Notes: generated by a model from the sequence alone, not told the origin. Positions 51,014-59,252 are shown, counted from the first letter of the stretch. The stretch: 64,000 nt of DNA from Candidatus Proelusimicrobium excrementi (GCA_934643455.1 CAKUBV010000006.1:35932-99931); one strand, 5' to 3'. Made by a program: numbers and translations.

Positions 51014-51318
51014 AAGATATTACGCAATTTAAAAATAACGATTTGGAAATTTTGGACGTCCAAACGCACCGGGCCTACAACCTGTTTACCACGCAGGAAG
51101 GCGGGCTTATCTATGCGCCGGAATGGGGTATAGATTTGGATTTCTTTCTTTCGCCGGATTTTAAGGTACAAAACGCAAGTTTTGAAAGCTATCTTTTGCA
51201 GAAGCTTGCCCGGTGGGGCTTTACTTTGGCGGCTTTTAATTTGATTAAACAGCAATTTAAAAATATTTACGGTTTCGTCTTTAAAAACGAAGACAACAAA
51301 ACAAAAATAGGAGGCTGA
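51010..51318 (+). CDS. Baseplate protein, gp25/gpW-like
   Basis: 102 aa. EGGLIYAPEWGIDLDFFLSP and QKLARWGFTLAAFNLIKQQF resemble the gp25-like lysozyme-fold baseplate wedge proteins. ATGA overlap with the previous gene. Confidence 0.6.
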   Translation: MKDITQFKNNDLEILDVQTHRAYNLFTTQEGGLIYAPEWGIDLDFFLSPDFKVQNASFESYLLQKLARWGFTLAAFNLIKQQFKNIYGFVFKNEDNKTKIGG

Positions 51319-51321
51319 TTT

Positions 51322-52131
51322 ATGGCGTATTATCAAGGCGGATATGTGCCTTCCGGCTTTAACGATATTTTGGCCCGGCTTATAGCCCGCGTCAACGAGC
51401 AGTTCGGCACCAGTTACACCGAACAAACCTTTGTGGGTACAAACTTTTACAAATGCTTTTACCCGCTTATACAGGAAGTAATTTCGGCCGAGGCGGATTT
51501 TGCCGAAGCTTATGAAAAACTGGCGGATTATATCCGTGATACCAACAGCGTTTTAAACGTGAGTAAAACGCCCGATGAGGCTTTAATTTCCGCTTTTAAA
51601 GAGGCCGGTTACGTCTTAAGCCTTGAAAAAAACACCCTTGCCAATGCCGGCACGATTGCCGCCTGCGTTGACGTTGACGGCGACGCCGCCGATTATCCCG
51701 CCAAGAAAGCGGAAATATTGGAGCTTTTGAAAGAAAACACCGTCGCCGGTATGTACTTTAAAGGTTCAGAAAGAGGGCTTAGGACATTAACCAACGGGCA
51801 GGATATGGAGTTTGCCTTTGCCCTTCCGGTGCGCTCAAACATGGCTTTAAAACTTACTTTAACGCTTTCGGGCGATACAAATATTTTGGTTGAAAGCGAA
51901 GACGAAATAAAAAATAAACTTTTAAAAAACTTGGCGGATATGTACAGTTTGGGGCGCAAATTCGAACCGGCGCGGTATTTTACTATTTCCCGCGATTGCC
52001 CGTATGCGGCTTCCGTCCTGCTGGAATACAAAAAAGACGGCGAAAGCACCTATTCCAATGAGGTTTACGCCAGCGAATATACAGACTTATTTTTGTTTGA
52101 CGCGGAACAAATAGAGGTTATTTTCAAATGA
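51322..52131 (+). CDS. Baseplate J-like protein
   Basis: 269 aa. Two-part layout: N-terminal helical part with GYVPSGFNDILARLIARVNE, a middle with LKENTVAGMYFKGSERGLRT, and a C-terminal part beginning SNMALKLTLTLSGDTNILVE, the normal organisation of gpJ baseplate proteins. Forms the wedge with the gene before and after. GGAGGCTG precedes the start. Confidence 0.72.
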   Translation: MAYYQGGYVPSGFNDILARLIARVNEQFGTSYTEQTFVGTNFYKCFYPLIQEVISAEADFAEAYEKLADYIRDTNSVLNVSKTPDEALISAFKEAGYVLSLEKNTLANAGTIAACVDVDGDAADYPAKKAEILELLKENTVAGMYFKGSERGLRTLTNGQDMEFAFALPVRSNMALKLTLTLSGDTNILVESEDEIKNKLLKNLADMYSLGRKFEPARYFTISRDCPYAASVLLEYKKDGESTYSNEVYASEYTDLFLFDAEQIEVIFK

Positions 52132-52667
52132 GGCAGAAATTTAACGGCGACGATTTGGAATTAAAGTTCAGCGGCTCTTTTGATTTGGTTTTCGCCGATA
52201 TGAAAGAGGCTCTGCTTGCCATTATCGAAAAAGCTTACGGCGCAAAGGCTTTGGGATATACTCTTTACGACGGCAATACCAGCCCGCTAAACGGCGTTAT
52301 AGAAAGGGAAACCTTCGCTATGTATTACGACGATATTTTTAAAACTTTTCCATACGCCGGCACTTTTGAAAGTTATATTTTTATCCTTAAAAAAATCTTC
52401 GGCGAACAGGCAAAAATCACTTTTACAAAGCTTGCGCCGGCGGCTTTAAAAATAAATATAGAAAGCGATAAAAACACCTGGTTTAAATGGATTGAAAGCG
52501 TAATAAGCAAGTCCGCCATAACGGACGAAAGCGGAAACGCCGTTTACTTCCGCCGCGCTTTGGGTATGACGGATTATTATAAAGTCCGCTCTATCCTTAA
52601 TATTTTTAAACATCCGGGCGTTTATTTGGAATTTAACATCATCTTAAAGGAGCCAAACAATGAGTGA
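52128..52667 (+). CDS. Tail protein I-like
   Basis: 179 aa between J-like protein and fibre gene, ATGA overlap at the start. PLNGVIERETFAMYYDDIFK and the end GVYLEFNIILKEPNNE fit small baseplate proteins of the gpI/DUF2612 type that attach fibres. Call is mainly from gene order. Confidence 0.55.
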   Translation: MRQKFNGDDLELKFSGSFDLVFADMKEALLAIIEKAYGAKALGYTLYDGNTSPLNGVIERETFAMYYDDIFKTFPYAGTFESYIFILKKIFGEQAKITFTKLAPAALKINIESDKNTWFKWIESVISKSAITDESGNAVYFRRALGMTDYYKVRSILNIFKHPGVYLEFNIILKEPNNE

Positions 52668-53505
52668 TAATTTAATGACTATTTCGGATTTGCCGTCTAA
52701 AACCGCGCTTTTGGACACCGACAAAGTGGCCGTTGACGACGGCGTACACACCTATAAAGTTACAGGCGCACAGCTTAGGGAGTATTTAAAAATCAATTCC
52801 GCCCCTATGGGGACGGTATCTTTCAGCCAAAGCGGCAAGATTGAAGATAACCCCGGCAGACTGCCGCTTTTTACCGGGGACGTTATCCCTTCCGCCGATA
52901 AAATATATCCCGATTTCTTTGCCTGGCTTAAAAATCACCCGGAGCTTTGCGTTTCGGCTGAAAGCTATACGGCAAAAATGGCCCAGTTCGGCGAATGTCC
53001 TTTTTATGTTATTAACGCGGAAACGGGAGCTTTGCGGCTGCCTGTTCTTAAGAACTTTATAAAAGCGGCGGATCAGGAGAGCGGCGTAAAACAAGCGCAA
53101 GCCGGCCTGCCCAATATCACGGGTACTATTCCGACCGCCTCGTGGGCACTGGAACCGAGCGGGGCTTTTGCCCGCAAGCATCAGGGCGAAGAAGACGGGG
53201 ATAACCCGGGCCGCAACGGCTGGGTTATGGATTTTGACGCTTCCCGCTCAAGTGCGGTTTACGGCCGTTCCGACACCGTAACCCCGGCGCATACTACGCT
53301 TTATCCATGGGTAAATGTTATAAATTACGCCGTGCCGGCCAGTGTGGCTGAAAACCAAGCCCTTTTGGATATTTTGCTCTCAGAGGGCGGAATTTTAGGC
53401 AGGGTTGAAGCTTTGGAAGCGGAGCTGGCTTCATTAAAGGCAAATACCAAGCTGGAAGCCGGGGATAATGTTGTGATAGAGGAAATAAGCGGGGAAGACG
53501 CTTAG
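52660..53505 (+). CDS. Short tail fibre / collar-type protein
   Basis: 281 aa. N-terminal attachment part (SKTALLDTDKVAVDDGVHTY), central SFSQSGKIEDNPGRLPLF, and GLPNITGTIP..SSAVYGRSDTVTPAHTTLYPWV, the repeated end of phage tail fibre/collar domains, then a C-terminal coiled coil with LGRVEALEAELASLKANT. Likely contacts the cell surface. Confidence 0.78.
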   Translation: MSDNLMTISDLPSKTALLDTDKVAVDDGVHTYKVTGAQLREYLKINSAPMGTVSFSQSGKIEDNPGRLPLFTGDVIPSADKIYPDFFAWLKNHPELCVSAESYTAKMAQFGECPFYVINAETGALRLPVLKNFIKAADQESGVKQAQAGLPNITGTIPTASWALEPSGAFARKHQGEEDGDNPGRNGWVMDFDASRSSAVYGRSDTVTPAHTTLYPWVNVINYAVPASVAENQALLDILLSEGGILGRVEALEAELASLKANTKLEAGDNVVIEEISGEDA

Positions 53506-53514
53506 GGTTAATAT

Positions 53515-54411
53515 ATGGGCGAGAAGTTCTATCCCGACAGGTTTTTAAAGCAGGTAATGCCCAAAAGTTTTTATACGCAGGGCCTTGTGTCTAAAAACTT
53601 TACCCTGCAAAAAGGCGCGATAAGCGCGATAAACCGCGCAAGGCTTGCTACAGGCAGGCCGATAGATAAGACGGTTTACGATGTTCTTTTACAATATAAG
53701 GCCAAGTATAAGGATTTAATCGCGGCGGAAGATTTTGGCAAAACCCAAGCTTTTGAAGCGGCCCTTAACGGCGAAAATCTTTTAAGGCAAAGGATAGAGC
53801 AGGCCGTAATCTTTGACAAAATCCAAGACTTAAAAGTCCAGCATAAAGGGGAGTTTTACAGGTGGATGCCCAGCAGTGCCGAAAACCCGGACCCTCAGCA
53901 CGGGCTTTTATACGGCAAGATTTTCCGCGTAGGCGAGGGCGACAAAGAAGGCAATATGCCCGGGGAGCGTTACGGATGTCAGTGCGGTATAGAGTGGCTG
54001 GGAGAAGAAGAAGCATTTAAAGAGTTTGCCGGACCAAAAATTACCGGCAACTATAAAGGCCAAAGAGCTGTTCGCAAATTAGTAAAAGAACAGAAAGGCT
54101 ATATTCCCAACGCCTTTAGACGTAAAGATTTAGGAGGGATTTCTCTTGTATGGGGGGATAAAGATAAGGGATTGAAACATATCATTCATAGGCGTACTAG
54201 TCAAAAAATAGATGTGCAGGATTTTTTAAAAGATTTAACCACAGTTGTACAAGATGGAAAAGTTTATCCAAATATCACTTTTCCAAAAGAACGTTTGAAT
54301 GTGTGGCACAGAAAAAAACAGAAATTAGTAGTAATTTCCAAATATTATGGAAATATAAAAAAGCCTTGGGTTTTAACAGCTTTTAAGCAAAAAAAAGCAC
54401 CTAAGAGGTGA
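53515..54411 (+). CDS. MuF protein with BECR-nuclease-like toxin tail (MuF2)
   Basis: 298 aa. Residues 1-165 are nearly identical to MuF1 (40121) and carry the MuF head motif; residues 165-210 are a linker; the C-terminal 85 residues (GDKDKGLKHIIHRRTSQKID, RLNVWHRKKQKLVVISKYYG, WVLTAF) look like a phage Barnase-EndoU-ColicinE5/D-RelE type nuclease. Placed among fibre genes, not in the head cluster, so a delivered effector is likely. No immunity gene is seen downstream. The active-site assignment is tentative. Confidence 0.72.
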   Translation: MGEKFYPDRFLKQVMPKSFYTQGLVSKNFTLQKGAISAINRARLATGRPIDKTVYDVLLQYKAKYKDLIAAEDFGKTQAFEAALNGENLLRQRIEQAVIFDKIQDLKVQHKGEFYRWMPSSAENPDPQHGLLYGKIFRVGEGDKEGNMPGERYGCQCGIEWLGEEEAFKEFAGPKITGNYKGQRAVRKLVKEQKGYIPNAFRRKDLGGISLVWGDKDKGLKHIIHRRTSQKIDVQDFLKDLTTVVQDGKVYPNITFPKERLNVWHRKKQKLVVISKYYGNIKKPWVLTAFKQKKAPKR

Positions 54412-54471
54412 ACATAGTAGCAGTGGACCAGATGTTCATTGTGGCGGACGGAACACGTTCTTCTTACCGCC

Positions 54472-54528
54472 TCTTAGGTACATAGATAGTATAACTAAAA
54501 AACGATGAAATTTCAACGGATTTTAAAT
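54472..54528. repeat. Flank shared by both MuF genes, copy 2
   Basis: Matches 41069-41124. CCTCTTAGGT here pairs perfectly with ACCTAAGAGG at the end of MuF2. Confidence 0.75.
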
Positions 54529-54546
54529 TTAAAGGAGGAAAACTAA

Positions 54547-56094
54547 ATGAGTGAAGTAAATATCTTGGGAAAAACTGTAAAAATATCTTCAACCGGCGGG
54601 GGCGGTACGCAGGATATGTCCGGCGCGCTTACGGAACTCGCCGCCACGGTAACCGCCGGTAAAAAACTTTTGGCGCAGAGCCTGCAAAATAAAGGCGTTG
54701 AAAATATCAGCCATACCGATAATCTTACGCGCATGGCCGAAGCCGTTGACGCATTGGACGGCGCGGGAAACGGGCTTGACGCCAAAATTCCTTTGCTTGT
54801 CTTGCCTAAAGCCATAACCGGATATATCGGGATAGACGACACCCAGCTCACCGCCACGAACAGGGAATGGCGCAAGCTTCCCGGCAAGCCCAACATTATT
54901 TGCCGCAACTATAATTCCGGCGTGCGTTTGGCCGATACCGCCGGTAAGACTTTTGACGGCACCGAACCCGTCGATTTGGATATACCTTTAAGCGCGGTAA
55001 GAACCGCTTTGGGGCTGGCGAATTCCGAACTTACTTTTTCAAATTACCCTAAGTTCTTTTACGATGCGGCGACGACAAGTTTTATCCTTATAACGAACGA
55101 TTTAAAAGCCGTAAAAATTACCGTATCCTTTAACGAAGTTTTGGCGCAAAGTACATGGACGGCCCAGCTTCTGCACAGTTCTTTAACTTCTTCCGACGGC
55201 AACGCCATAAGCGGCGGTGTGGATATTATTTGCTACAATGCCGCGCAAAACAAAGCCGTAGTTTACGCTTCAGATTTTTACCTGGTAGATTTGGCTTCTG
55301 GCTCTTACACAAAATTTACTTGGCCGAAAACCGTTAACACATATCCCACGCCTCCGGTGTTCTACGGCTATGATTACGGCGGTGTTTCGGCATTTGTTTA
55401 CAATGAAAGAAGCTCTTCGGCAAAACCGTTTACCGTGTTTTTTATAGATTGGGCCGATCCCTCCCAAAGCGATTATGTTGACACGGAGGAAGCTTTTCCG
55501 CCGCAGGCCGGTTTTGTTTTTGATTATGAAAACGGCAAAATATTGACGTCAAACTTCGGCGAATTTGACTTGTCGCAAAGAACTTACACCCCGGGTATTT
55601 CGGTAAACAGGAGTATGTGCGGCAACGGAGAAAGCTCAAGCGGAAGCAGGGACAGCACTTTTGCGCGCGTAACAGCCTCAAACGGAGATATTTTGCAGCT
55701 TGACAGCTGGTGCGCTTTTACGGTTTTCTCCTCAGATAAAACGCAAAGACTGCTGCCGGGGGGCAAAGCGGGGCAGGCGGCTGTGTGGTCTTCTACTTAC
55801 GGTATGGGAACGCCCGGGGGATATTGCAGCTATATGACGCTTGGGCACGTGATGGAAATAGACGGCAAAATTTGCATTTGCGACGACGGAAATATATACG
55901 AAGCCATTATAGATTACACGCGTTTTATTTGTTGGCCTTTGACGCGTAACGGCACGACGGTTTATTTAAGGCCCGTCGAGAAAATAACTTATGAAGATTT
56001 TATGTCCGCAACCAGCCCTCTTTTAAGGGCTTCCGTGGTTTTGCCCGTTGCCGTCAGCGGCGGCGCGGAAGAGGCTGGCGCTGAAGCGGCTTAA
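54547..56094 (+). CDS. Large tail fibre / receptor-binding candidate (515 aa)
   Basis: Short N-terminal attachment part, helical collar (TAGKKLLAQSLQNKGVENIS), then about 400 residues of beta-rich sequence with many aromatic and Gly residues (YYDAATTSFILITNDLKAVK-like strands) that could form a propeller. C-terminus Ala/Glu-rich. Likely host recognition. AAAGGAGG precedes the start. Confidence 0.6.
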   Translation: MSEVNILGKTVKISSTGGGGTQDMSGALTELAATVTAGKKLLAQSLQNKGVENISHTDNLTRMAEAVDALDGAGNGLDAKIPLLVLPKAITGYIGIDDTQLTATNREWRKLPGKPNIICRNYNSGVRLADTAGKTFDGTEPVDLDIPLSAVRTALGLANSELTFSNYPKFFYDAATTSFILITNDLKAVKITVSFNEVLAQSTWTAQLLHSSLTSSDGNAISGGVDIICYNAAQNKAVVYASDFYLVDLASGSYTKFTWPKTVNTYPTPPVFYGYDYGGVSAFVYNERSSSAKPFTVFFIDWADPSQSDYVDTEEAFPPQAGFVFDYENGKILTSNFGEFDLSQRTYTPGISVNRSMCGNGESSSGSRDSTFARVTASNGDILQLDSWCAFTVFSSDKTQRLLPGGKAGQAAVWSSTYGMGTPGGYCSYMTLGHVMEIDGKICICDDGNIYEAIIDYTRFICWPLTRNGTTVYLRPVEKITYEDFMSATSPLLRASVVLPVAVSGGAEEAGAEAA

Positions 56095-56106
56095 GGAGCG
56101 TAAAAA

Positions 56107-56346
56107 ATGAACATCAGCGTTGAACTTGGCTTAAGCATTGCGGCGCAGTTAATCACTATCGGGATATTTGTGGGCAAGCTGAACACGTTTCAAAAAATGG
56201 TGGAGTTCCGCCTTGACCGGCTGGAAAAGAAACAGGATAGGTACAATCATTTGCAGGAGCGTATGACGCGCACAGAAGAAAGCGTAAAGAGCGCGCATAA
56301 GCGTTTAAACGAAGTTGAGGAGCGTATCCATGATTATCATCATTAA
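56107..56346 (+). CDS. XhlA-like lysis accessory protein
   Basis: 79 aa: N-terminal membrane segment (GLSIAAQLITIGIFVG) followed by a charged coiled coil (DRLEKKQDRYNHLQERMTRT). Matches the size and layout of phage haemolysin XhlA-type proteins that support holin. AAGGAGC precedes the start. Confidence 0.6.
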   Translation: MNISVELGLSIAAQLITIGIFVGKLNTFQKMVEFRLDRLEKKQDRYNHLQERMTRTEESVKSAHKRLNEVEERIHDYHH

Positions 56347-56731
56347 ACGTATATTTAAAGGGCCGGATTATACTATCGGGCGGATGTACATAGACGGCAA
56401 ATATTTTTGCGATACGCTGGAAGATACCGTCCGCGCGCCCGGGGTTAAAATCCCGGGCAAAACGGCCATTCCCGCCGGCAAATATAAAATTAAGCTTGCG
56501 GAAAGCCTGCATTTTAAAAAATTAATGCCGCGCTTGGAAAACGTGCCGGGCTTTACCGGCGTTTTAATCCACGCCGGCTCTACGGCTGAGGACACCGGGG
56601 GCTGTATTTTGGTAGGCAAAAACCGCGTAAAAGGTAAGGTTTTAGACAGCCGCGAAACGTTTCAAAAGCTGTTTACAATGCTTTGGGTGGTTAGCCTTGG
56701 CGGCGAAGCTTTAGAGATTGAAATAAGCTAA
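56330..56731 (+). CDS. DUF5675-type predicted endolysin
   Basis: 133 aa from the ATG at 56330. LEDTVRAPGVKIPGKTAIPA, VLIHAGSTAEDTGGCILVGK: His and Cys placed like an L,D-transpeptidase/lysis fold. DUF5675 proteins sit at the lysis locus of many phages. Overlaps the XhlA-like gene. Confidence 0.8.
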   Translation: MIIIIKRIFKGPDYTIGRMYIDGKYFCDTLEDTVRAPGVKIPGKTAIPAGKYKIKLAESLHFKKLMPRLENVPGFTGVLIHAGSTAEDTGGCILVGKNRVKGKVLDSRETFQKLFTMLWVVSLGGEALEIEIS

Positions 56732-56732
56732 A

Positions 56733-56755
56733 ACCCGCCGCTTAATGCGGCGGGC
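56733..56755 (-). terminator. Terminator of the BRO/DinD gene
   Basis: On the minus strand CCCGCCGC and GCGGCGGG around ATTAA, then TTTTAG. Confidence 0.65.
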
Positions 56756-56814
56756 CAAACGTTCTTTGACAATTTGAAAGGATATAAAAGGGCGGTTTAT
56801 GCCGCCCTCAGTAT

Positions 56815-57648
56815 TTATTTATTTTCTATTTCTTTCGGTTGAAAGCCCGGAAGAGAACTTTCGGAAGTTACCACCTTTTGGCCTGTGGCTTCTTCAAATT
56901 GCAAACGCGCTTGTTTGGCCAGCTTACCGCCTTTTTTGCCGGCGAGTTTATTTTCAGGCACGCCTTCTGCTTTTTCTTTTTCGGCTATTTTGCGGGTGGA
57001 AAGTTCGGCAAGGGCCGTAAAAAGAAGTTCGGCTTCGCTCATATGTTCGCGCAGATTTTGGCTCTTAAGACCTTTTAACTTTTTATGCTGAGATACCGAA
57101 AGCCCGCTCCACTCCCGGTGAATAATATTTGTTAAAACGGCAAAATCTTCACTTTCGCTGACGCCGTGGCTTTTCCAATAATCCGTAAGTTTGTTGCGGG
57201 TTTCCTGCCCGGTCATACGCTGTTGTATCCATTTTTGGCTTCTGCCTTGCTCTTTCCAGTGTTGGCGGGCGCGGTCTAAAGCTTTTGAGGGGTCGGCGGT
57301 TTCCTGTATGCGATCATAACCTACTTTCGCAAGCCAGAGCTTAAAAGGCTCCGCCTTAGGGCTTGGCACTGATTGAATAAGGCGCAAAAGCTGTTCAACG
57401 TCGGCGACATCGGTTAAACGCTTCTTGCCGTCTGCAGACAGCATTTTCAAAGCGTGACAATTTGTCACGGTTTGATTTCCCTCTTCTTTAAGGCGTTGCT
57501 TTAATTTGCGCCAATAGGCGGCTGGGGATTTGCTTTCAGTCAAAGCATAAATAACGTCAATTATGGAAAAATACCACTTATCAGCTTTTTCATCATATTG
57601 GCGGCGAATATTAAATCTTTCAAAAACGGCCAAAGCATTTTTTGTCAT
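56815..57648 (-). CDS. BRO-N / DinD-like protein
   Basis: 277 aa from the ATG with AAAGGAG upstream. N-terminal BRO-type DNA-binding region (VFERFNIRRQYDEKADKWYF, IDVIYALTESKSPAAYWRKL) and C-terminal HREWSGLSVSQHKKLKGLKS, LREHMSEAELLFTALAELST, as in DNA-damage-inducible DinD. Possible antirepressor or damage-response cargo. Opposite to the lysis genes. TGCATATATGCA at 57660-57671 beside TATAAT (minus, 57673-57678) is a possible operator. Confidence 0.8.
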   Translation of the reverse strand: MTKNALAVFERFNIRRQYDEKADKWYFSIIDVIYALTESKSPAAYWRKLKQRLKEEGNQTVTNCHALKMLSADGKKRLTDVADVEQLLRLIQSVPSPKAEPFKLWLAKVGYDRIQETADPSKALDRARQHWKEQGRSQKWIQQRMTGQETRNKLTDYWKSHGVSESEDFAVLTNIIHREWSGLSVSQHKKLKGLKSQNLREHMSEAELLFTALAELSTRKIAEKEKAEGVPENKLAGKKGGKLAKQARLQFEEATGQKVVTSESSLPGFQPKEIENK

Positions 57649-57727
57649 AAAAGCTCCTTTGCATATATGCACATTATAGCTTTTTGGGGCTTTCAATTTT
57701 ATTAATTAAATCAAGGAGGTAGTAAAC

Positions 57728-58048
57728 ATGAGTATATTGACGTTTGTTGTATCCGTTGTACTCTTAGGCGCATTGGTCGCCTTGCTTACAAACGGTATCA
57801 TGGAGGGGCTGAAGCAAATCCCCGCCATTGATAAACTGCCGGCGGCTGTAAAGTTTATTATTATGCTTGCCATAGCCGGCGGGTGCGCTGTAGTTGTCCA
57901 AGACGGCGCGAAGGAGTTTATAAAAACTTCTTTCTGGCTTGTGTGGCTTTGCTCCGTTGCGGCGGCTCAGCTTGGCTATGACAAGATTATTAAGGGAAAA
58001 ATTGAGAAATTAGGGGCGGCAGATGTCGGCACTAATAAGCTTGATTAG
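57728..58048 (+). CDS. Holin-like protein
   Basis: 106 aa with three predicted membrane helices (about 3-22, 40-62, 68-85) and a charged C-terminus (DKIIKGKIEKLG). CAAGGAGGT precedes the ATG. Location before the spanins supports holin. Confidence 0.72.
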   Translation: MSILTFVVSVVLLGALVALLTNGIMEGLKQIPAIDKLPAAVKFIIMLAIAGGCAVVVQDGAKEFIKTSFWLVWLCSVAAAQLGYDKIIKGKIEKLGAADVGTNKLD

Positions 58049-58283
58049 CCCGCTTATGTGTAGCGGGTACTTTTGGGGCGGCTTAATCGCCGCCCTTGGG
58101 GTTTTGTGCGTTTGGATATACCTAAGCGGACGGGCTAATGGAAAAGAGGCCCAAAAGCGAAAGGCTTTAAAGCAAGAGATAAAGGAGCGTGAGAGATATG
58201 AAAACGGCTATAAAAGCGGTGTTGCTATGTCTGGTAATGAGCGTAATGAGTGGGTGCAGCGTTTTACCGGCAAAGGCAAATAA
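58023..58283 (+). CDS. i-spanin-like protein
   Basis: 86 aa: N-terminal membrane helix (YFWGGLIAALGVLCVWIYLS) and a long charged helix (KEAQKRKALKQEIKERERYE). Inner-membrane half of a spanin pair. Overlaps the holin end by 26 bases. Confidence 0.75.
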   Translation: MSALISLISPLMCSGYFWGGLIAALGVLCVWIYLSGRANGKEAQKRKALKQEIKERERYENGYKSGVAMSGNERNEWVQRFTGKGK

Positions 58284-58455
58284 GACTGTATGTTTCCCGC
58301 CTTGGGATTTTGCCGATCCGACAATAATGAAGCTTAACGCTTCCAACTGGGGCAAGGTGGTAGGGATAGCCTGCTTGTGCGAGCCTAAAAATAAAGCTTG
58401 TAAGGAGTTAAAAAAAATAGCCCTTAAGTTAGGACTATTTGCGTTAAAATTCTAA
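58198..58455 (+). CDS. o-spanin-like lipoprotein
   Basis: 85 aa, start nested in the i-spanin gene in another frame. Signal peptide with lipobox VMSGC, so the mature protein is outer-membrane anchored. The C-terminus is Cys/Lys-rich (CLCEPKNKACKELKK). AAAGGAG lies 10 bases upstream. Overlapping i/o-spanin genes are a hallmark of Gram-negative hosts. Confidence 0.75.
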   Translation: MKTAIKAVLLCLVMSVMSGCSVLPAKANKTVCFPPWDFADPTIMKLNASNWGKVVGIACLCEPKNKACKELKKIALKLGLFALKF

Positions 58456-58457
58456 GG

Positions 58458-58484
58458 AAAACTACTACATAAACTACTACATTA
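58458..58484. repeat. Prophage-end repeat, right (putative integrase arm site)
   Basis: Matches 22318-22344 with one difference; two tandem ACTACTACAT-type units, 14 bases inside attR. Confidence 0.65.
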
Positions 58485-58497
58485 CCTTCTGAGAAAC

Positions 58498-58514
58498 ATG
58501 GGCGGAAAGGGATT
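58498..58514. repeat. attR core (3' end of tRNA-Leu)
   Basis: 17 bases identical to 22180-22196 and part of the intact tRNA-Leu gene. Confidence 0.85.
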
Positions 58515-58582
58515 TGAACCCTTAAGTCCTTTCGGACATACGGTCCTGAGCCGTACGCGTCTGCCAATTCCGCCACCCGCCC
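58499..58582 (-). tRNA. tRNA-Leu (CAG anticodon)
   Basis: 84 bases on the minus strand. Acceptor GGGCGGG with TCCGCCC, long variable arm (TGTCCGAAAGGAC), anticodon loop CTCAGGA between TACGG and CCGTA, T arm AAGGG-TTCAAAT-CCCTT. CCA is not encoded. It is the integration target of the prophage; its 3' end is restored by the phage. Confidence 0.95.
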
Positions 58583-58671
58583 ATCTTTATGTATTTTATT
58601 ATATTTGGCGTTTTTTTACAATTAAATTAATCGGATATCAACTGACGCGCAAATTTGCTAAAATCATTCTT

Positions 58672-59142
58672 ATGGCAAGGAAAAAAGGCGTTGAAACGAT
58701 ATCAACCAACAGAAAAGCTTTCCACGAGTATTTTATACTTGAAAGTTTTGAGGCCGGTTTGGAACTTTTAGGCTCTGAAATTAAGTCCTTAAGGCTTAAG
58801 GACTGCAGCCTTGAGGCTTCTTTCGTTAAATTGGAAAACAATCAGGCATATATTTTTAATATGCACATAAAGCCTTATTCCTTTAACACTCACACCTCGG
58901 TAGACCCCACCAGAACAAGAAGACTGCTTTTGCACAGGAAGGAAATCAACAAGCTTACCGCCGCCAAAGAAATAAAAGGCCAAACCGTGATTCCGCTGGA
59001 GCTTTACCTTAAAAACGGCTGGGCAAAACTGAAAATAGCTTTGGCCAAAGGCAAAAAACTTTACGATAAACGCGAAACATTGAAAAAGAAAGATTTATCA
59101 AGAGAAATGGAACGCGGATTCAGAAATAAATTCAGAATTTGA
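58672..59142 (+). CDS. smpB: SsrA-binding protein SmpB
   Basis: 156 aa. ISTNRKAFHEYFILESFEAG, GSEIKSLRLKDCSLEASFVK, RTRRLLLHRKEINKL and the basic C-terminal tail (KKLYDKRETLKKKDLSREME) are classic. Binds tmRNA for ribosome rescue. The start at 58672 is used because it begins the family domain; TAAAAT 7 bases upstream and no ribosome binding site suggest a leaderless message. Confidence 0.96.
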   Translation: MARKKGVETISTNRKAFHEYFILESFEAGLELLGSEIKSLRLKDCSLEASFVKLENNQAYIFNMHIKPYSFNTHTSVDPTRTRRLLLHRKEINKLTAAKEIKGQTVIPLELYLKNGWAKLKIALAKGKKLYDKRETLKKKDLSREMERGFRNKFRI

Positions 59143-59213
59143 TTTTGCTAAATTTCGCCTAACGGTAAGTTCCCGGGCGAATCTTTATTCAAGCCCGGAT
59201 ATCAACTATATAT

Positions 59214-59252
59214 TTAAAGGACTGCATCTTTAACAGGCGCAGTCCTTTTCAC
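59214..59252. terminator. Terminator between smpB and Cys-rich gene 2
   Basis: AAAGGACTGC and GCAGTCCTTT pair around a 12-base loop with TTTC to the right and TTTAAAT on the minus side; probably serves both genes. Confidence 0.75.

Larger units (their letters stand above)
22180..58514. mobile_element. Complete contractile-tail (myovirus-like) prophage
   Basis: Bounded by the 17-bp direct repeat atgggcggaaagggatt at 22180-22196 and 58498-58514. The right copy is the 3' end of a complete tRNA-Leu(CAG) gene; the left copy is the displaced fragment. Contents run integrase, repressor, early genes, packaging, head, contractile tail, fibres, lysis. Length is about 36.3 kb. Most modules are intact; a Dam gene and one MuF gene carry nonsense codons. 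Inducibility is unknown. Confidence 0.9.

Noticed and set aside
52660..56094. Diversity-generating retroelement acting on fibre genes
   Set aside because: No reverse transcriptase and no template/variable repeat pair with A-specific differences; the MuF duplication does not show that pattern.
58498..58671. Upstream extension of SmpB through the tRNA-Leu region
   Set aside because: The extended frame crosses the tRNA gene and adds 58 residues with no SmpB similarity.
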